DNA from: Alcanivorax sp.
Lineage (GTDB): Bacteria > Pseudomonadota > Gammaproteobacteria > Pseudomonadales > Alcanivoracaceae
Direction of reading: 5' to 3'
Length of the DNA: 64,000 bases
Assembly: GCF_017794965.1 (NCBI RefSeq)
Contig: NZ_CP051240.1
Coordinates: 1,302,001-1,366,000 of the forward strand
The notes under the pieces were generated by a model, which saw nothing but the letters and a program-made list of their open reading frames with translations, had not been told where the DNA came from and searched no databases. The position numbers and the translations under genes were made by a program. This document shows, one piece after another, positions 1 through 7,321 of the stretch (positions are counted from its first letter, which is position 1; every line of letters starts with the position of its first letter).

Positions 1-1
1 A

Positions 2-1135
2 TCCGGCAAGGGTGACCTTTATGTGATGATGGATGAGTACCTGCTGCTCACCAAGTCCCTGCGTCCGCTGCCTGAAAAGCACAAGGGGCTCACCGATACC
101 GAAGCCCGTTATCGCCAGCGCTACGTGGACCTGATCGTGAATGAGGAAAGCCGCCGGGCCTTCCAGATCCGCTCCCAGGTGGTTGCCGGGATTCGAAATT
201 ACCTGGTGAAGAAGGGCTTCGTGGAAGCGGAAACCCCCATGCTGCAGGTGATTCCGGGGGGCGCGTCGGCTCGCCCGTTCATCACCCATCACAACAGCCT
301 CGACATGGACATGTACCTGCGCATCGCACCGGAACTGTACCTGAAGCGGCTGGTTGTGGGTGGTTTCGAAAAGGTGTTCGAGATCAACCGCAATTTCCGT
401 AACGAAGGGTTGTCCACCCGGCATAACCCGGAATTCACCATGCTGGAGTTCTATCAGGCCTACGGTAACTACCTGGACCTGATGAACCTGACCGAAGACA
501 TGCTGCGCACCTTGGCCCAGGATGTACTGGGCACTACGGACGTGGACTACCAGGGTGAAGTGTATGACTTTGGCAAGCCGTTCGCGCGCATGACGGTGGT
601 CGAGTCCATTCTGCACTTCAACCCGGACATGGATCCGGCGGCGCTGGCGGACGATGCCGGTGCCCGCAAGATCGCCGAAGGCCTGGGCATTCCGCTGAAA
701 GACAGCTACGGGCTGGGCAAGGTGCAGATCGAGATTTTCGAGAAAACCGTGGAGCACCGCCTCAAGGACCCCACCTTTATCACCGAGTACCCCACCGAGG
801 TCTCTCCGCTGGCTCGTCGTATGGATGACAACCCCTTTGTCACCGAGCGTTTCGAGTTCTTTATCGGCGGGCGTGAAATCGGCAACGGTTTCTCGGAGCT
901 GAACGATGCCGAGGATCAGGCGGAACGTTTCCAGGCACAGGTTGCCGAAAAGGATGCGGGCGACGACGAAGCCATGTTCTTCGATGAAGATTATGTGGTG
1001 GCCCTGGAGCACGGGCTGCCGCCCACGGCGGGTGAGGGGATAGGAATTGACCGCCTGGTCATGTTGTTTACCAATTCCCCGTCGATTCGTGATGTAATTC
1101 TGTTTCCGCACATGCGTCCCCAGGGGCGCGGGTAA
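2..1135 (+). CDS. lysS: Lysyl-tRNA synthetase, class II (5' end outside the window)
   Basis: Charges tRNA-Lys with lysine in the cytoplasm. The reading frame is open from base 2, so the gene enters from the left and lacks roughly the first 130 residues, the anticodon-binding OB-fold. The visible part is the class II catalytic core: motif 2 lies around RNFRNEGLSTRHNPEFT and motif 3 around GIGIDRLVMLFTNSPSIRD just before the C-terminal PHMRPQGRG. The stop is TAA at 1133-1135. A GGGGCAC/GTGCCCC hairpin follows at 1144-1162, but its T-run is on the wrong side for an intrinsic terminator on this strand. Confidence 0.97.
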   Translation, partial: SGKGDLYVMMDEYLLLTKSLRPLPEKHKGLTDTEARYRQRYVDLIVNEESRRAFQIRSQVVAGIRNYLVKKGFVEAETPMLQVIPGGASARPFITHHNSLDMDMYLRIAPELYLKRLVVGGFEKVFEINRNFRNEGLSTRHNPEFTMLEFYQAYGNYLDLMNLTEDMLRTLAQDVLGTTDVDYQGEVYDFGKPFARMTVVESILHFNPDMDPAALADDAGARKIAEGLGIPLKDSYGLGKVQIEIFEKTVEHRLKDPTFITEYPTEVSPLARRMDDNPFVTERFEFFIGGREIGNGFSELNDAEDQAERFQAQVAEKDAGDDEAMFFDEDYVVALEHGLPPTAGEGIGIDRLVMLFTNSPSIRDVILFPHMRPQGRG

Positions 1136-1217
1136 ACTTTTTTGGGGCACGCCTTGTGCCCCTGCCCTTGCGGGTGGTGGGAGAGTGACACAACTCTGTG
1201 AATAACAAAGGCTTGCT

Positions 1218-1892
1218 GTGTCCATGACAAACGTAATTCAGTACCAAGGTCGAAAAGCCCGTCGCGCGGGCAGTGAACAGCGCCGCCAGGCCATCCTGGA
1301 GGCCGCGCTGGCGATTATCATCAAGGATGGTATCCGCTCCGTTCGCCACCGGGCCGTCGCCCGGGAGGCGGATGTTCCGCTGTCTGCCACCACCTATTAC
1401 TTCAAGGATATCTCCGATCTTATCGCCGATACCTTCACCCTCTTCGCGGAGCGGGCGCTGACGGAAGTGATCGAACCGTTCAAGCAGAAAGCCTTTGCGC
1501 TGCTGTCTGAATTTTCCCGTGAAAGCCTGGCCGATCCGGAACAGCGCAAGCAGATGGTGATGCTGATCGGACAGATGCTCTCCAGTTTCATCATCGATGA
1601 ATTCGAGCAGCGCCGTGAGCATGTGGTGGCCGAACATGCCTTCCTGCAGGAAGCCGTCCGCGACGACCGTCTGCGCGATCTGGCGGACCTGTACCTGCGC
1701 CAGCAGCTGGAAAGCCTGCACATTGCCACCGAGCTGCTGGGCAGCAGTAACCCGCGGCTGGATGCGGAACTGATCCTGTCTTCCATGATGACGCTGGAGC
1801 AGCGCTTGCTGGTGCATCCGGAAAATGCTCACGCCGAGTATGTGGAAGCCCGCCTGTGCAACCTGGTCGACAAGTTGCTTCCCCATGGCTGA
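1218..1892 (+). CDS. TetR-family transcriptional regulator
   Basis: About 224 residues with an N-terminal TetR helix-turn-helix (roughly residues 20-70: RRQAILEAALAIIIKDG, then a recognition helix ending in TTYYFKD) and a helical C-terminal ligand and dimer domain. The start is ambiguous: GTG at 1218 has AAAGG about six bases upstream, while ATG at 1224 is further from it. Its last eight bases overlap the start of ung (ATGGCTGA), so the two are probably cotranscribed and translationally coupled. The target and ligand cannot be read from the sequence. Confidence 0.88.
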   Translation: MSMTNVIQYQGRKARRAGSEQRRQAILEAALAIIIKDGIRSVRHRAVAREADVPLSATTYYFKDISDLIADTFTLFAERALTEVIEPFKQKAFALLSEFSRESLADPEQRKQMVMLIGQMLSSFIIDEFEQRREHVVAEHAFLQEAVRDDRLRDLADLYLRQQLESLHIATELLGSSNPRLDAELILSSMMTLEQRLLVHPENAHAEYVEARLCNLVDKLLPHG

Positions 1893-2568
1893 GACGCAAC
1901 CGCTGGAATCTGGCTGGCAACAGCATCTGGGCCGTGAGTTCGACAAGGACTATATGGTTCGCCTGCGTGCCTTTCTGGGCGAGCAGAAGCAGGCGGGCAA
2001 GACGGTTTATCCAGCGGGCCCGGATATTTTCAATGCGTTCAACCTGACGCCTTTCGAGCGGGTGAAGGTGGTGATCCTGGGCCAGGACCCTTACCACGGG
2101 CCGGATCAGGCGCACGGGCTGTGCTTTTCGGTACAGCGCGGCGTCAAAACCCCGCCGTCACTGGTGAATATCTACAAGGAGATTCACCGGGATCTGGGCC
2201 TGCCGATTCCCGGCCACGGCAATCTGACTCACTGGGCGGAGCAGGGGGTGCTGTTGCTCAATGCGGTACTCACCGTGGAAGCGGGCCAAGCTGCCTCGCA
2301 CCAGAAGCAGGGCTGGGAGACTTTCACCGACGAAGCCATCGAGCAGCTGAACCGGGACCGGGACGGACTGGTGTTTCTACTGTGGGGCAGCCATGCCCAG
2401 AAGAAAGGCCGTCTGATTGACCGGGAGCGCCATTGCGTACTGACGGCGCCGCACCCTTCACCGTTGTCCGCCCATCGGGGCTTTCTCGGCTGCGGCCACT
2501 TCTCCCGGGCCAACCAGTACTTGCTGCAGCAGGGGCAGGAGCCCATCGATTGGTCGGTGCCGGAGTGA
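1885..2568 (+). CDS. ung: Uracil-DNA glycosylase
   Basis: Removes uracil from DNA as the first step of base excision repair. 227 residues, close to the E. coli length of 229. The water-activating loop GQDPYHG (catalytic Asp about residue 68) and the leucine loop HPSPLSAHRGFLGCGHFS are both intact. ATG 1885 is chosen over an upstream in-frame ATG because it matches the family N-terminus (ETQPLESGWQQHL) and overlaps the stop of the TetR gene. A heptamer array begins eight bases after the stop codon. Confidence 0.96.
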   Translation: MAETQPLESGWQQHLGREFDKDYMVRLRAFLGEQKQAGKTVYPAGPDIFNAFNLTPFERVKVVILGQDPYHGPDQAHGLCFSVQRGVKTPPSLVNIYKEIHRDLGLPIPGHGNLTHWAEQGVLLLNAVLTVEAGQAASHQKQGWETFTDEAIEQLNRDRDGLVFLLWGSHAQKKGRLIDRERHCVLTAPHPSPLSAHRGFLGCGHFSRANQYLLQQGQEPIDWSVPE

Positions 2569-2575
2569 GCTGGTA

Positions 2576-2714
2576 GCTACAAGCTACAAGCTACGCTGAT
2601 TGGGTTAAGAAAGGCCCCAAAGTTCCCGGCATTCCTGGATTTCTACGAAGCCGCTGTAGGAGCGGTCGTTCGACCGCGATCCGAGCCCAAGCGAGGTAAG
2701 GATTCCAGAAACGC
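2576..2714 (+). repeat. Composite element E1 (heptamer array + REP + tail)
   Basis: Modules in order: GCTACAA x2 then GCTACGC (2576-2596), a spacer containing AAAGTTCCCGGC and TTTCTACGAAGCCGC, a REP hairpin TGTAGGAGC-GGTCG-tt-CGACC-GCGAT (2655-2680), and the tail GATCCGAGCCCAAGCGAGG ... GGATTCCAGAAACGC. The same order recurs at 24751, 31527, 49574 and 51476. Confidence 0.85.
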
Positions 2715-2925
2715 CTTTGGTACCAACTGTAGGAGCACCTCTTGAGGTGCGAACCAGCGGTGATTGGTCCCGACCTGCGTGACGTGGCATCTGCTGATAC
2801 GTCATCACACTATGAGACGTGCGTGTCCTCGCCGGACGGGCCCAAAGGGGGAACTGGCTCCCCCTCTGGACTCCCGGCCACCCCGACTCCGTTCGGCCTG
2901 CTCCGCAGGCACACTCCGGTACTCG

Positions 2926-2992
2926 CCCTGTGACGGACGCAAAAAAGACTCGCTCCGCTCAGACAGGTTTTTTGCTCTACGCCGTCACAGGG
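2926..2992. repeat. 67-nt imperfect hairpin
   Basis: CCCTGTGACGG at 2926-2936 pairs with CCGTCACAGGG at 2982-2992, and inside this GCAAAAAA (2939-2946) pairs with TTTTTTGC (2968-2975). The loop is CTCCGCTCA-like, as in the BIME-type repeats elsewhere in the window. It could act as a bidirectional terminator, but the nearest upstream gene ends about 360 bases away. Confidence 0.6.
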
Positions 2993-3474
2993 CTGCGTTC
3001 CTCGACTCACTCTAACGGGGCAAGGTGGAAGCTGCCGTGCTGATGGCATTGGCGTTCTTTCTCGCGCAAACGCTCAAGCTTGCTGTAGGAGCCTGCCTGC
3101 AGGCGATCCGAGCCCAAGCGAGGTAAGGGCTCCAGAACTGCTGATGGAGATGGCGGGCTTTCCGCTTGCTGGGCGGTCCGGGATTGGCAACCTTGATGGG
3201 CAGAATAAGAAACTCTCCCTTAGGTCGCCTCGCTGCGTTCGGTTCGTCCCCTGGAAGGGAACTCCTACAGGGTTTGCAGGCGAATCGAGCGGCGGCAAGG
3301 GTAGCGGGACCGTTATCCGCCCTGAAACCTCGCCGATTTGGTGGCCATTTACCCGGAAATCACGAATCCCTCCCATATTCCTTTGATGCATAAAACTATC
3401 ACTATATATTCCTTTATATTCTTCCCACAGTCCCTATCATGACCTTTCGCCAATCCTGATAGCGAGGCTCGAAC

Positions 3475-4185
3475 ATGGGTAGTGCTCAACTGATTACACG
3501 TTTCGGAGACAACACGGCAGGCCTGTCCAAAGAGGCCCTGGCTGAGCTGAACCGTGTCTATCGTCCGCTGAGCTTTGAAGAGCGTATTCGTCGTGTATAC
3601 CAGGATTTCCCGGCAGACAAGATTATGGTGACGTCCTCTTTTGCGGCCACCTCTGCCTATTTCCTGCACATTATCTCCACCATCCGTCCCGAGCAGCCGG
3701 TGCACTTTATTGATACCGGTTATCACTTCGAGAAGACACTGGAGTACAAGGATTACCTGATCAACCGCTTCGGTCTTAACGTGGTGGATGTGACCCCGGA
3801 CCCGGATCACCACCAGGTGTCCCTGGACAACCAGATGTGGGAAACCGATCCGGATCTGTGCTGCCAGGTGAACAAGGTGAACCCGCTGGAAGAGGCCAAG
3901 GAAAACTACGATCTGTGGATTTCCAGCCTGATGGGGTGGCAAACCGAACATCGCGCGGGCCTGGAAGTGTTCGAGGAGCGTCGGGGCATGATCAAGTTCA
4001 ATCCGATGATCGACGTGACCAAGGAACAGCGTGACGCCTACATTGCCGAGCATGACCTGCCGTTCCACCCGTTGGTGGCGGAAGGTTATGATTCCATCGG
4101 TTGCAGCCATTGTACCTTCAAGGGTGAAGGTCGTGATGGCCGCTGGAAGGGCAAGAACAAGACCGAGTGTGGCATTCATTTGTAA
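3475..4185 (+). CDS. cysH: Assimilatory adenylyl-sulfate (APS) reductase, [4Fe-4S] type
   Basis: Reduces adenylyl sulfate to sulfite with thioredoxin in cysteine biosynthesis. 236 residues with a PP-loop nucleotide-binding fold (TSSFAATSAYFL near residue 53). The four cluster cysteines of APS-type enzymes are present: Cys129-Cys130 and Cys210-x2-Cys213. The catalytic cysteine is Cys232 in the C-terminal KTECGIHL. The cluster cysteines point to APS rather than PAPS as substrate. ATG 3475 is preceded by GAGG at a good distance. The gene stands alone and ends in a strong terminator. Confidence 0.95.
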   Translation: MGSAQLITRFGDNTAGLSKEALAELNRVYRPLSFEERIRRVYQDFPADKIMVTSSFAATSAYFLHIISTIRPEQPVHFIDTGYHFEKTLEYKDYLINRFGLNVVDVTPDPDHHQVSLDNQMWETDPDLCCQVNKVNPLEEAKENYDLWISSLMGWQTEHRAGLEVFEERRGMIKFNPMIDVTKEQRDAYIAEHDLPFHPLVAEGYDSIGCSHCTFKGEGRDGRWKGKNKTECGIHL

Positions 4186-4224
4186 GAGCCGCATTCCGCA
4201 GCACGCTTCATGCAGCACGCGAAA

Positions 4225-4255
4225 GGCCGCTCCCGAGAGGGGGCGGCCTTTTTTT
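4225..4255 (+). terminator. Intrinsic terminator of cysH
   Basis: A ten-base stem GGCCGCTCCC / GGGGGCGGCC with loop GAGA is followed directly by seven T residues, forty bases after the cysH stop. Confidence 0.93.
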
Positions 4256-4508
4256 AGGTTCATTGCGGATTTCCGGCAAACACCCCCTTTCTGTAGGAGC
4301 CTGCCTGCAGGCGATTGGAGCGACAGCGAGGGCAAGAAGCGAGTTTCGTAATGCGAGAATCGGGGTGTAGCAGGTATTGGTTTTATTGGGTCTGGGTTTT
4401 ATTGGGTCTGGGTTTTTGTGTCTCTGATGGGGTTTATTCGCCCAGGCAAGCTGGGCTCCTACAGAGTGGGCGTTGGAGCCGGCTACGGATTGCGTGATGC
4501 GTGTTGCG
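4256..4508. repeat. Intergenic REPs and a 16-bp tandem duplication
   Basis: Contains a REP hairpin TGTAGGAGC-CTGC-ctgc-GCGAT type at 4292-4315, a perfect two-copy 16-bp direct repeat TTTTATTGGGTCTGGG (4381-4396 and 4397-4412), and an inverted REP with CCCAGgcaagCTGGG at 4436-4463. The heptamer array at 4492-4512 follows and runs into the cheX-like stop codon. Confidence 0.75.
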
Positions 4509-4512
4509 TCAG
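4492..4512 (+). repeat. Heptamer array (GCGTGNN, 3 units)
   Basis: GCGTGAT, GCGTGTT, GCGTCAG in exact 7-bp register. The last unit covers the stop codon (4509-4511, read on the minus strand) of the CheX-like gene. Confidence 0.75.
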
Positions 4513-4949
4513 TGCAATCCGGGCTGTACGCAGATCAGCAGTTGGCCGGCCTGGTCGTCTTGCAGTTGAACCCGCACAGCGCCCTGGGCCGCTTCGGGCA
4601 CTGTTTCCAGTGTCATGGGCAGAGAGAGCTGGCTGGGGCCAGGCAGAATCGCCTTGATATTACCGGCGATGATATTGGTCAGTTCGGAGAGGGCATCCGC
4701 GATGTCCCGGGCTTCCACGCTGTTATCATCCTTGCGGAACATGGCGGCGGCAATCCGACGGCTGAGTTCATCACTGCTGCTGATGGTGATGCTGCCTTTC
4801 CAGCTACCGGAAATGGTGATCGCCGCTCCCCGAGGCAGGGCGGTTGCTGATGTTTCCTCCGTTCGCACCGGGATTTTCAGGAAATCATTCATCACTGTGC
4901 TGCCGATACGGGCGATTTTGATTGGCAGTTGCGCAGATTGAGAGTCCAT
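4509..4949 (-). CDS. CheX-like chemotaxis phosphatase
   Basis: 146 residues resembling the CheX/CheC fold, likely to dephosphorylate CheY-P and so end signalling. The one phosphatase signature E-x-x-N is at Glu89-Asn92 within DALSELTNIIAGN, as in single-site CheX proteins. ATG 4949 is preferred over a longer frame because AAAGGTG lies six bases upstream and the extra residues would overlap cheR. It is the last gene of the che operon, 32 bases after cheR. No CheZ is visible, so this is the natural candidate for the phosphatase role. Confidence 0.8.
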   Translation of the reverse strand: MDSQSAQLPIKIARIGSTVMNDFLKIPVRTEETSATALPRGAAITISGSWKGSITISSSDELSRRIAAAMFRKDDNSVEARDIADALSELTNIIAGNIKAILPGPSQLSLPMTLETVPEAAQGAVRVQLQDDQAGQLLICVQPGLH

Positions 4950-4981
4950 GGGAGCACCTTTGATTGTATGAGTCGGGCGAG

Positions 4982-5806
4982 TCAGGTGGGCTGAAAGAAT
5001 GAACCGTACTGGCAGGCCTTGACCGGTTTGAAACCGCTGCATCTTTCAAGTGTTTCCGCTGCGCCGAGTAGCAGATAACCATCTTTGCGTGCATGCTGCC
5101 GCATCTTGCTGAGCACCAGGTTTCGATCAGCGAGAGAAAAGTACAGCAGCACGTTTCGCAGCAAGATGATGTCGAACTCGGGGAGTGCTTCCGGCCATTG
5201 CTGAATCAGATTGATAGCGCGAAAGTCCACTTTGTCTCGGATCGGTTTCTTTACCTGCCACTCCAGCCCATCCTGCTCGAAATAGCTCGCCATCATTCGA
5301 GCGGGCAACCCACGGTTCATTTCTGTCAGTGTGTAGCGACCGCTGCGGGCTTTGGCCAGGGATGAATGGGAAAAGTCGCTGGCCAGAATCTCCACATCCC
5401 ACCCCCGCAACTCGGGAAACTGTTCATCCAGTAACATGGCAATGCTGTAGGCTTCCTGCCCGGTGCTACAGGCGGCGCTCCAGATTCTGAGGGTGCGCTC
5501 CCGACGCCGCCGTTTCATCAGGCTCGGCAACATGTAACTGGCAAAACTTTCCCTGAAAACCGGATCACGGAAAAAATACGTTTCGTTGATAGCCATGGCT
5601 TCGATCAACTGACAACGCAGCGTATCTTCAGGATCGTTGCAGGCCTTTTCGATCAGGGCATTGATATCACCGTGGGTGTATTCGCTGGCCAATCCGTGCA
5701 GCCGTGCCTCGGCCAGGTAAGCCTTGTCTTCGGGCAGCTCCACAGCGATGTGTTCGAACAACAGACTACGCAGATGACAGTAGTTGTTCGGGTGGATCTC
5801 GCTCAT
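4982..5806 (-). CDS. cheR: Chemotaxis protein methyltransferase CheR
   Basis: Methylates receptor glutamates using S-adenosylmethionine. 274 residues: an N-terminal helical CheR_N domain, then a Rossmann methyltransferase with the SAM motif around IWSAACSTGQEAYSIAMLL and ILLRNVLLYF later in the domain. MAINETYFFRDP is the typical CheR substrate-side motif. Its ATG overlaps the stop of cheB by four bases (ATGA), showing translational coupling. Confidence 0.95.
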   Translation of the reverse strand: MSEIHPNNYCHLRSLLFEHIAVELPEDKAYLAEARLHGLASEYTHGDINALIEKACNDPEDTLRCQLIEAMAINETYFFRDPVFRESFASYMLPSLMKRRRRERTLRIWSAACSTGQEAYSIAMLLDEQFPELRGWDVEILASDFSHSSLAKARSGRYTLTEMNRGLPARMMASYFEQDGLEWQVKKPIRDKVDFRAINLIQQWPEALPEFDIILLRNVLLYFSLADRNLVLSKMRQHARKDGYLLLGAAETLERCSGFKPVKACQYGSFFQPT

Positions 5807-6924
5807 CCAGGAACCTCATGTTTGTTATCGCTGTTCAGGCGGTCCAGTCGGGAGCGGAAGGTAGGGCGGCCCCGGTTCACCCGGCGGGTGATCTCGTCGG
5901 CCATCCTCATCAGTGGGTATTCGGCGGTGGCGAGCCCGGCACGGGAAACTGCGCCGGGCATGCCCCAGATCGTGCTGGATGCGCGGTCCTGAACTAGTAT
6001 TTGCGCGCCGACGTCTGCCAGCTTGCGGCAGCCTTCCAGGCCATCCTGGCCCATGCCGGTGAGTATCACCGCAAGGGTATTGGCGCCAAAGTGCAGTGCC
6101 GCGGCATCGAACAGCACATCTACCGCAGGGCGGCAGAAGTTGACCGGCTCGCTTCGCAGGGGGGTCGCTATGATCTTTCCGTCTTCTCGTGCCACTGACA
6201 TGTGGTAGTCGCCGGCGGCCAGCAATACCTGGCCGGCTTCAATGACCGTGGGTTGATGGCATTCTCTGATCGATAGCGCGCTGTTCTGGTTGAGCCGTTC
6301 AGCAAGTGCCTTGGTGAACACGGCGGGCATGTGCTGAACCATCAGCACCGGCACAGGAAAGTCATCAGGCAGGGCCGCCATGATCTCACCAAGGGCTTTG
6401 GGGCCGCCCATGGAGGACCCGATCACTACCAGATCTACCCGGGATGGGATGCGCCGGTAGCTGCTGGCACTGGGGGTGAGGGTAATGTTGGCCGGCTTCT
6501 CTGTGACCATGGGTTCCCGCTTGAACAGCGACTTGATTTTGCCAAGCAAGCTGTTGCGGATGTAGTCGCGGGCTTCAGCGGCAGTGCCCACCATGGCGGG
6601 CTTGGGCACATAATCGTTGGCCCCCAGGGATAATGCCTCAATGGTCACCATGGCACCGCGTTCGGTGATGGAGCTGAATACCAGTACCGGCAGGGTGGAC
6701 TGCTGGGCCTTTAATGCCTTGAGCATGTCCAGTCCGCCCATCCCCGGCATTTCTACATCGAGAATGAGCAGGTCGGCTTCCACTCGTTGTAGTCGTTCAA
6801 GGCCTTGCTGGCCATCTGAGGCGGTACCGACCACCACAATGTCCGGATCTTCTTCCAGGATCTGGGTGAGGATATGCCGCACTGCGGCGGTATCATCCAC
6901 CAGAAAGACACGGATTCGGTTCAT
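5803..6924 (-). CDS. cheB: Chemotaxis response regulator protein-glutamate methylesterase CheB
   Basis: Removes methyl groups from, and can deamidate, chemoreceptors, giving adaptation with CheR. 373 residues: receiver domain (residues 1-125, phospho-acceptor Asp56 in LLILDVEMPG), linker, then the methylesterase domain with a Ser in IGSSMGGP, a His in VQHMP and an Asp in GMGQDG forming the catalytic triad. It overlaps cheY upstream and cheR downstream by four bases each. Confidence 0.96.
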   Translation of the reverse strand: MNRIRVFLVDDTAAVRHILTQILEEDPDIVVVGTASDGQQGLERLQRVEADLLILDVEMPGMGGLDMLKALKAQQSTLPVLVFSSITERGAMVTIEALSLGANDYVPKPAMVGTAAEARDYIRNSLLGKIKSLFKREPMVTEKPANITLTPSASSYRRIPSRVDLVVIGSSMGGPKALGEIMAALPDDFPVPVLMVQHMPAVFTKALAERLNQNSALSIRECHQPTVIEAGQVLLAAGDYHMSVAREDGKIIATPLRSEPVNFCRPAVDVLFDAAALHFGANTLAVILTGMGQDGLEGCRKLADVGAQILVQDRASSTIWGMPGAVSRAGLATAEYPLMRMADEITRRVNRGRPTFRSRLDRLNSDNKHEVPG

Positions 6925-7304
6925 GCGTGCTGTAGTCCAAGCATTTCCAGTTTGCTGGCCAGGGCTTCGGATGAGAATGGCTTCATCAGGTACTCATCCG
7001 CGCCGGCGGTGAGTGCTTCCACCATATGACCCACCTCGGCCTCACTGGTGACCACCAGTAGTTTCATGTCCGTGTAGCAGTTCTGTCCGCGAACAGCCTT
7101 GATGAAATCCAGCCCGTTCATCACCGGCATATTCCAGTCCACCAGCGCCAGCGACGGGATGTCGGCGTCTCCTTCCAGCAGCGAGATGGCCTGTTGGCCA
7201 TCGCCTGCCTCATGGGTTTCATAGCCAAGCTGGTTGAGCAAATCACCGAGGATCAGGCGCATGGCCCGGGAGTCATCAATGACCAGTGCTTGTCGGTTTG
7301 CCAT
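6921..7304 (-). CDS. cheY: CheY-type single-domain response regulator
   Basis: 127 residues, a receiver domain only, with Asp10-Asp11 for the metal ion, phospho-acceptor Asp56 (LVDWNMP), Thr in VVTSEAE and Lys in LMKPF. Likely the main diffusible output of CheA. It lies 17 bases after the chemoreceptor gene. No flagellar genes are in view, so its target could be a flagellar motor, pili or another system. Confidence 0.9.
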   Translation of the reverse strand: MANRQALVIDDSRAMRLILGDLLNQLGYETHEAGDGQQAISLLEGDADIPSLALVDWNMPVMNGLDFIKAVRGQNCYTDMKLLVVTSEAEVGHMVEALTAGADEYLMKPFSSEALASKLEMLGLQHA

Positions 7305-7321
7305 GACACTGGCTCCTCATT

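Larger units (their letters stand above)
2569..3474. other. Repeat-rich intergenic region between ung and cysH
   Basis: No credible gene in about 900 bases. It holds composite element E1 (2576-2714), a REP-type hairpin with stem GCACCTC/GAGGTGC at 2728-2753, a long imperfect hairpin at 2926-2992, a partial composite element at 3084-3140 (REP stem GCCTGC/GCAGGC followed by the GATCCGAGCCCAAGCGAGG tail), and an inverted REP variant with GTCCCCTGGAAGGGAAC at 3241-3269. The last 70 bases before cysH are AT-rich and probably carry its promoter. Short ORFs here run through repeats and have no family features. Confidence 0.75.

Noticed and set aside
1144..1162. lysS intrinsic terminator
   Set aside because: The hairpin is real, but the T-run precedes it on the coding strand, so the usual stem-then-T order is missing.
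3349..4335. Minus-strand ORF of 328 residues opposite cysH
   Set aside because: Overlaps cysH with intact catalytic motifs; runs into REP sequences at both ends.
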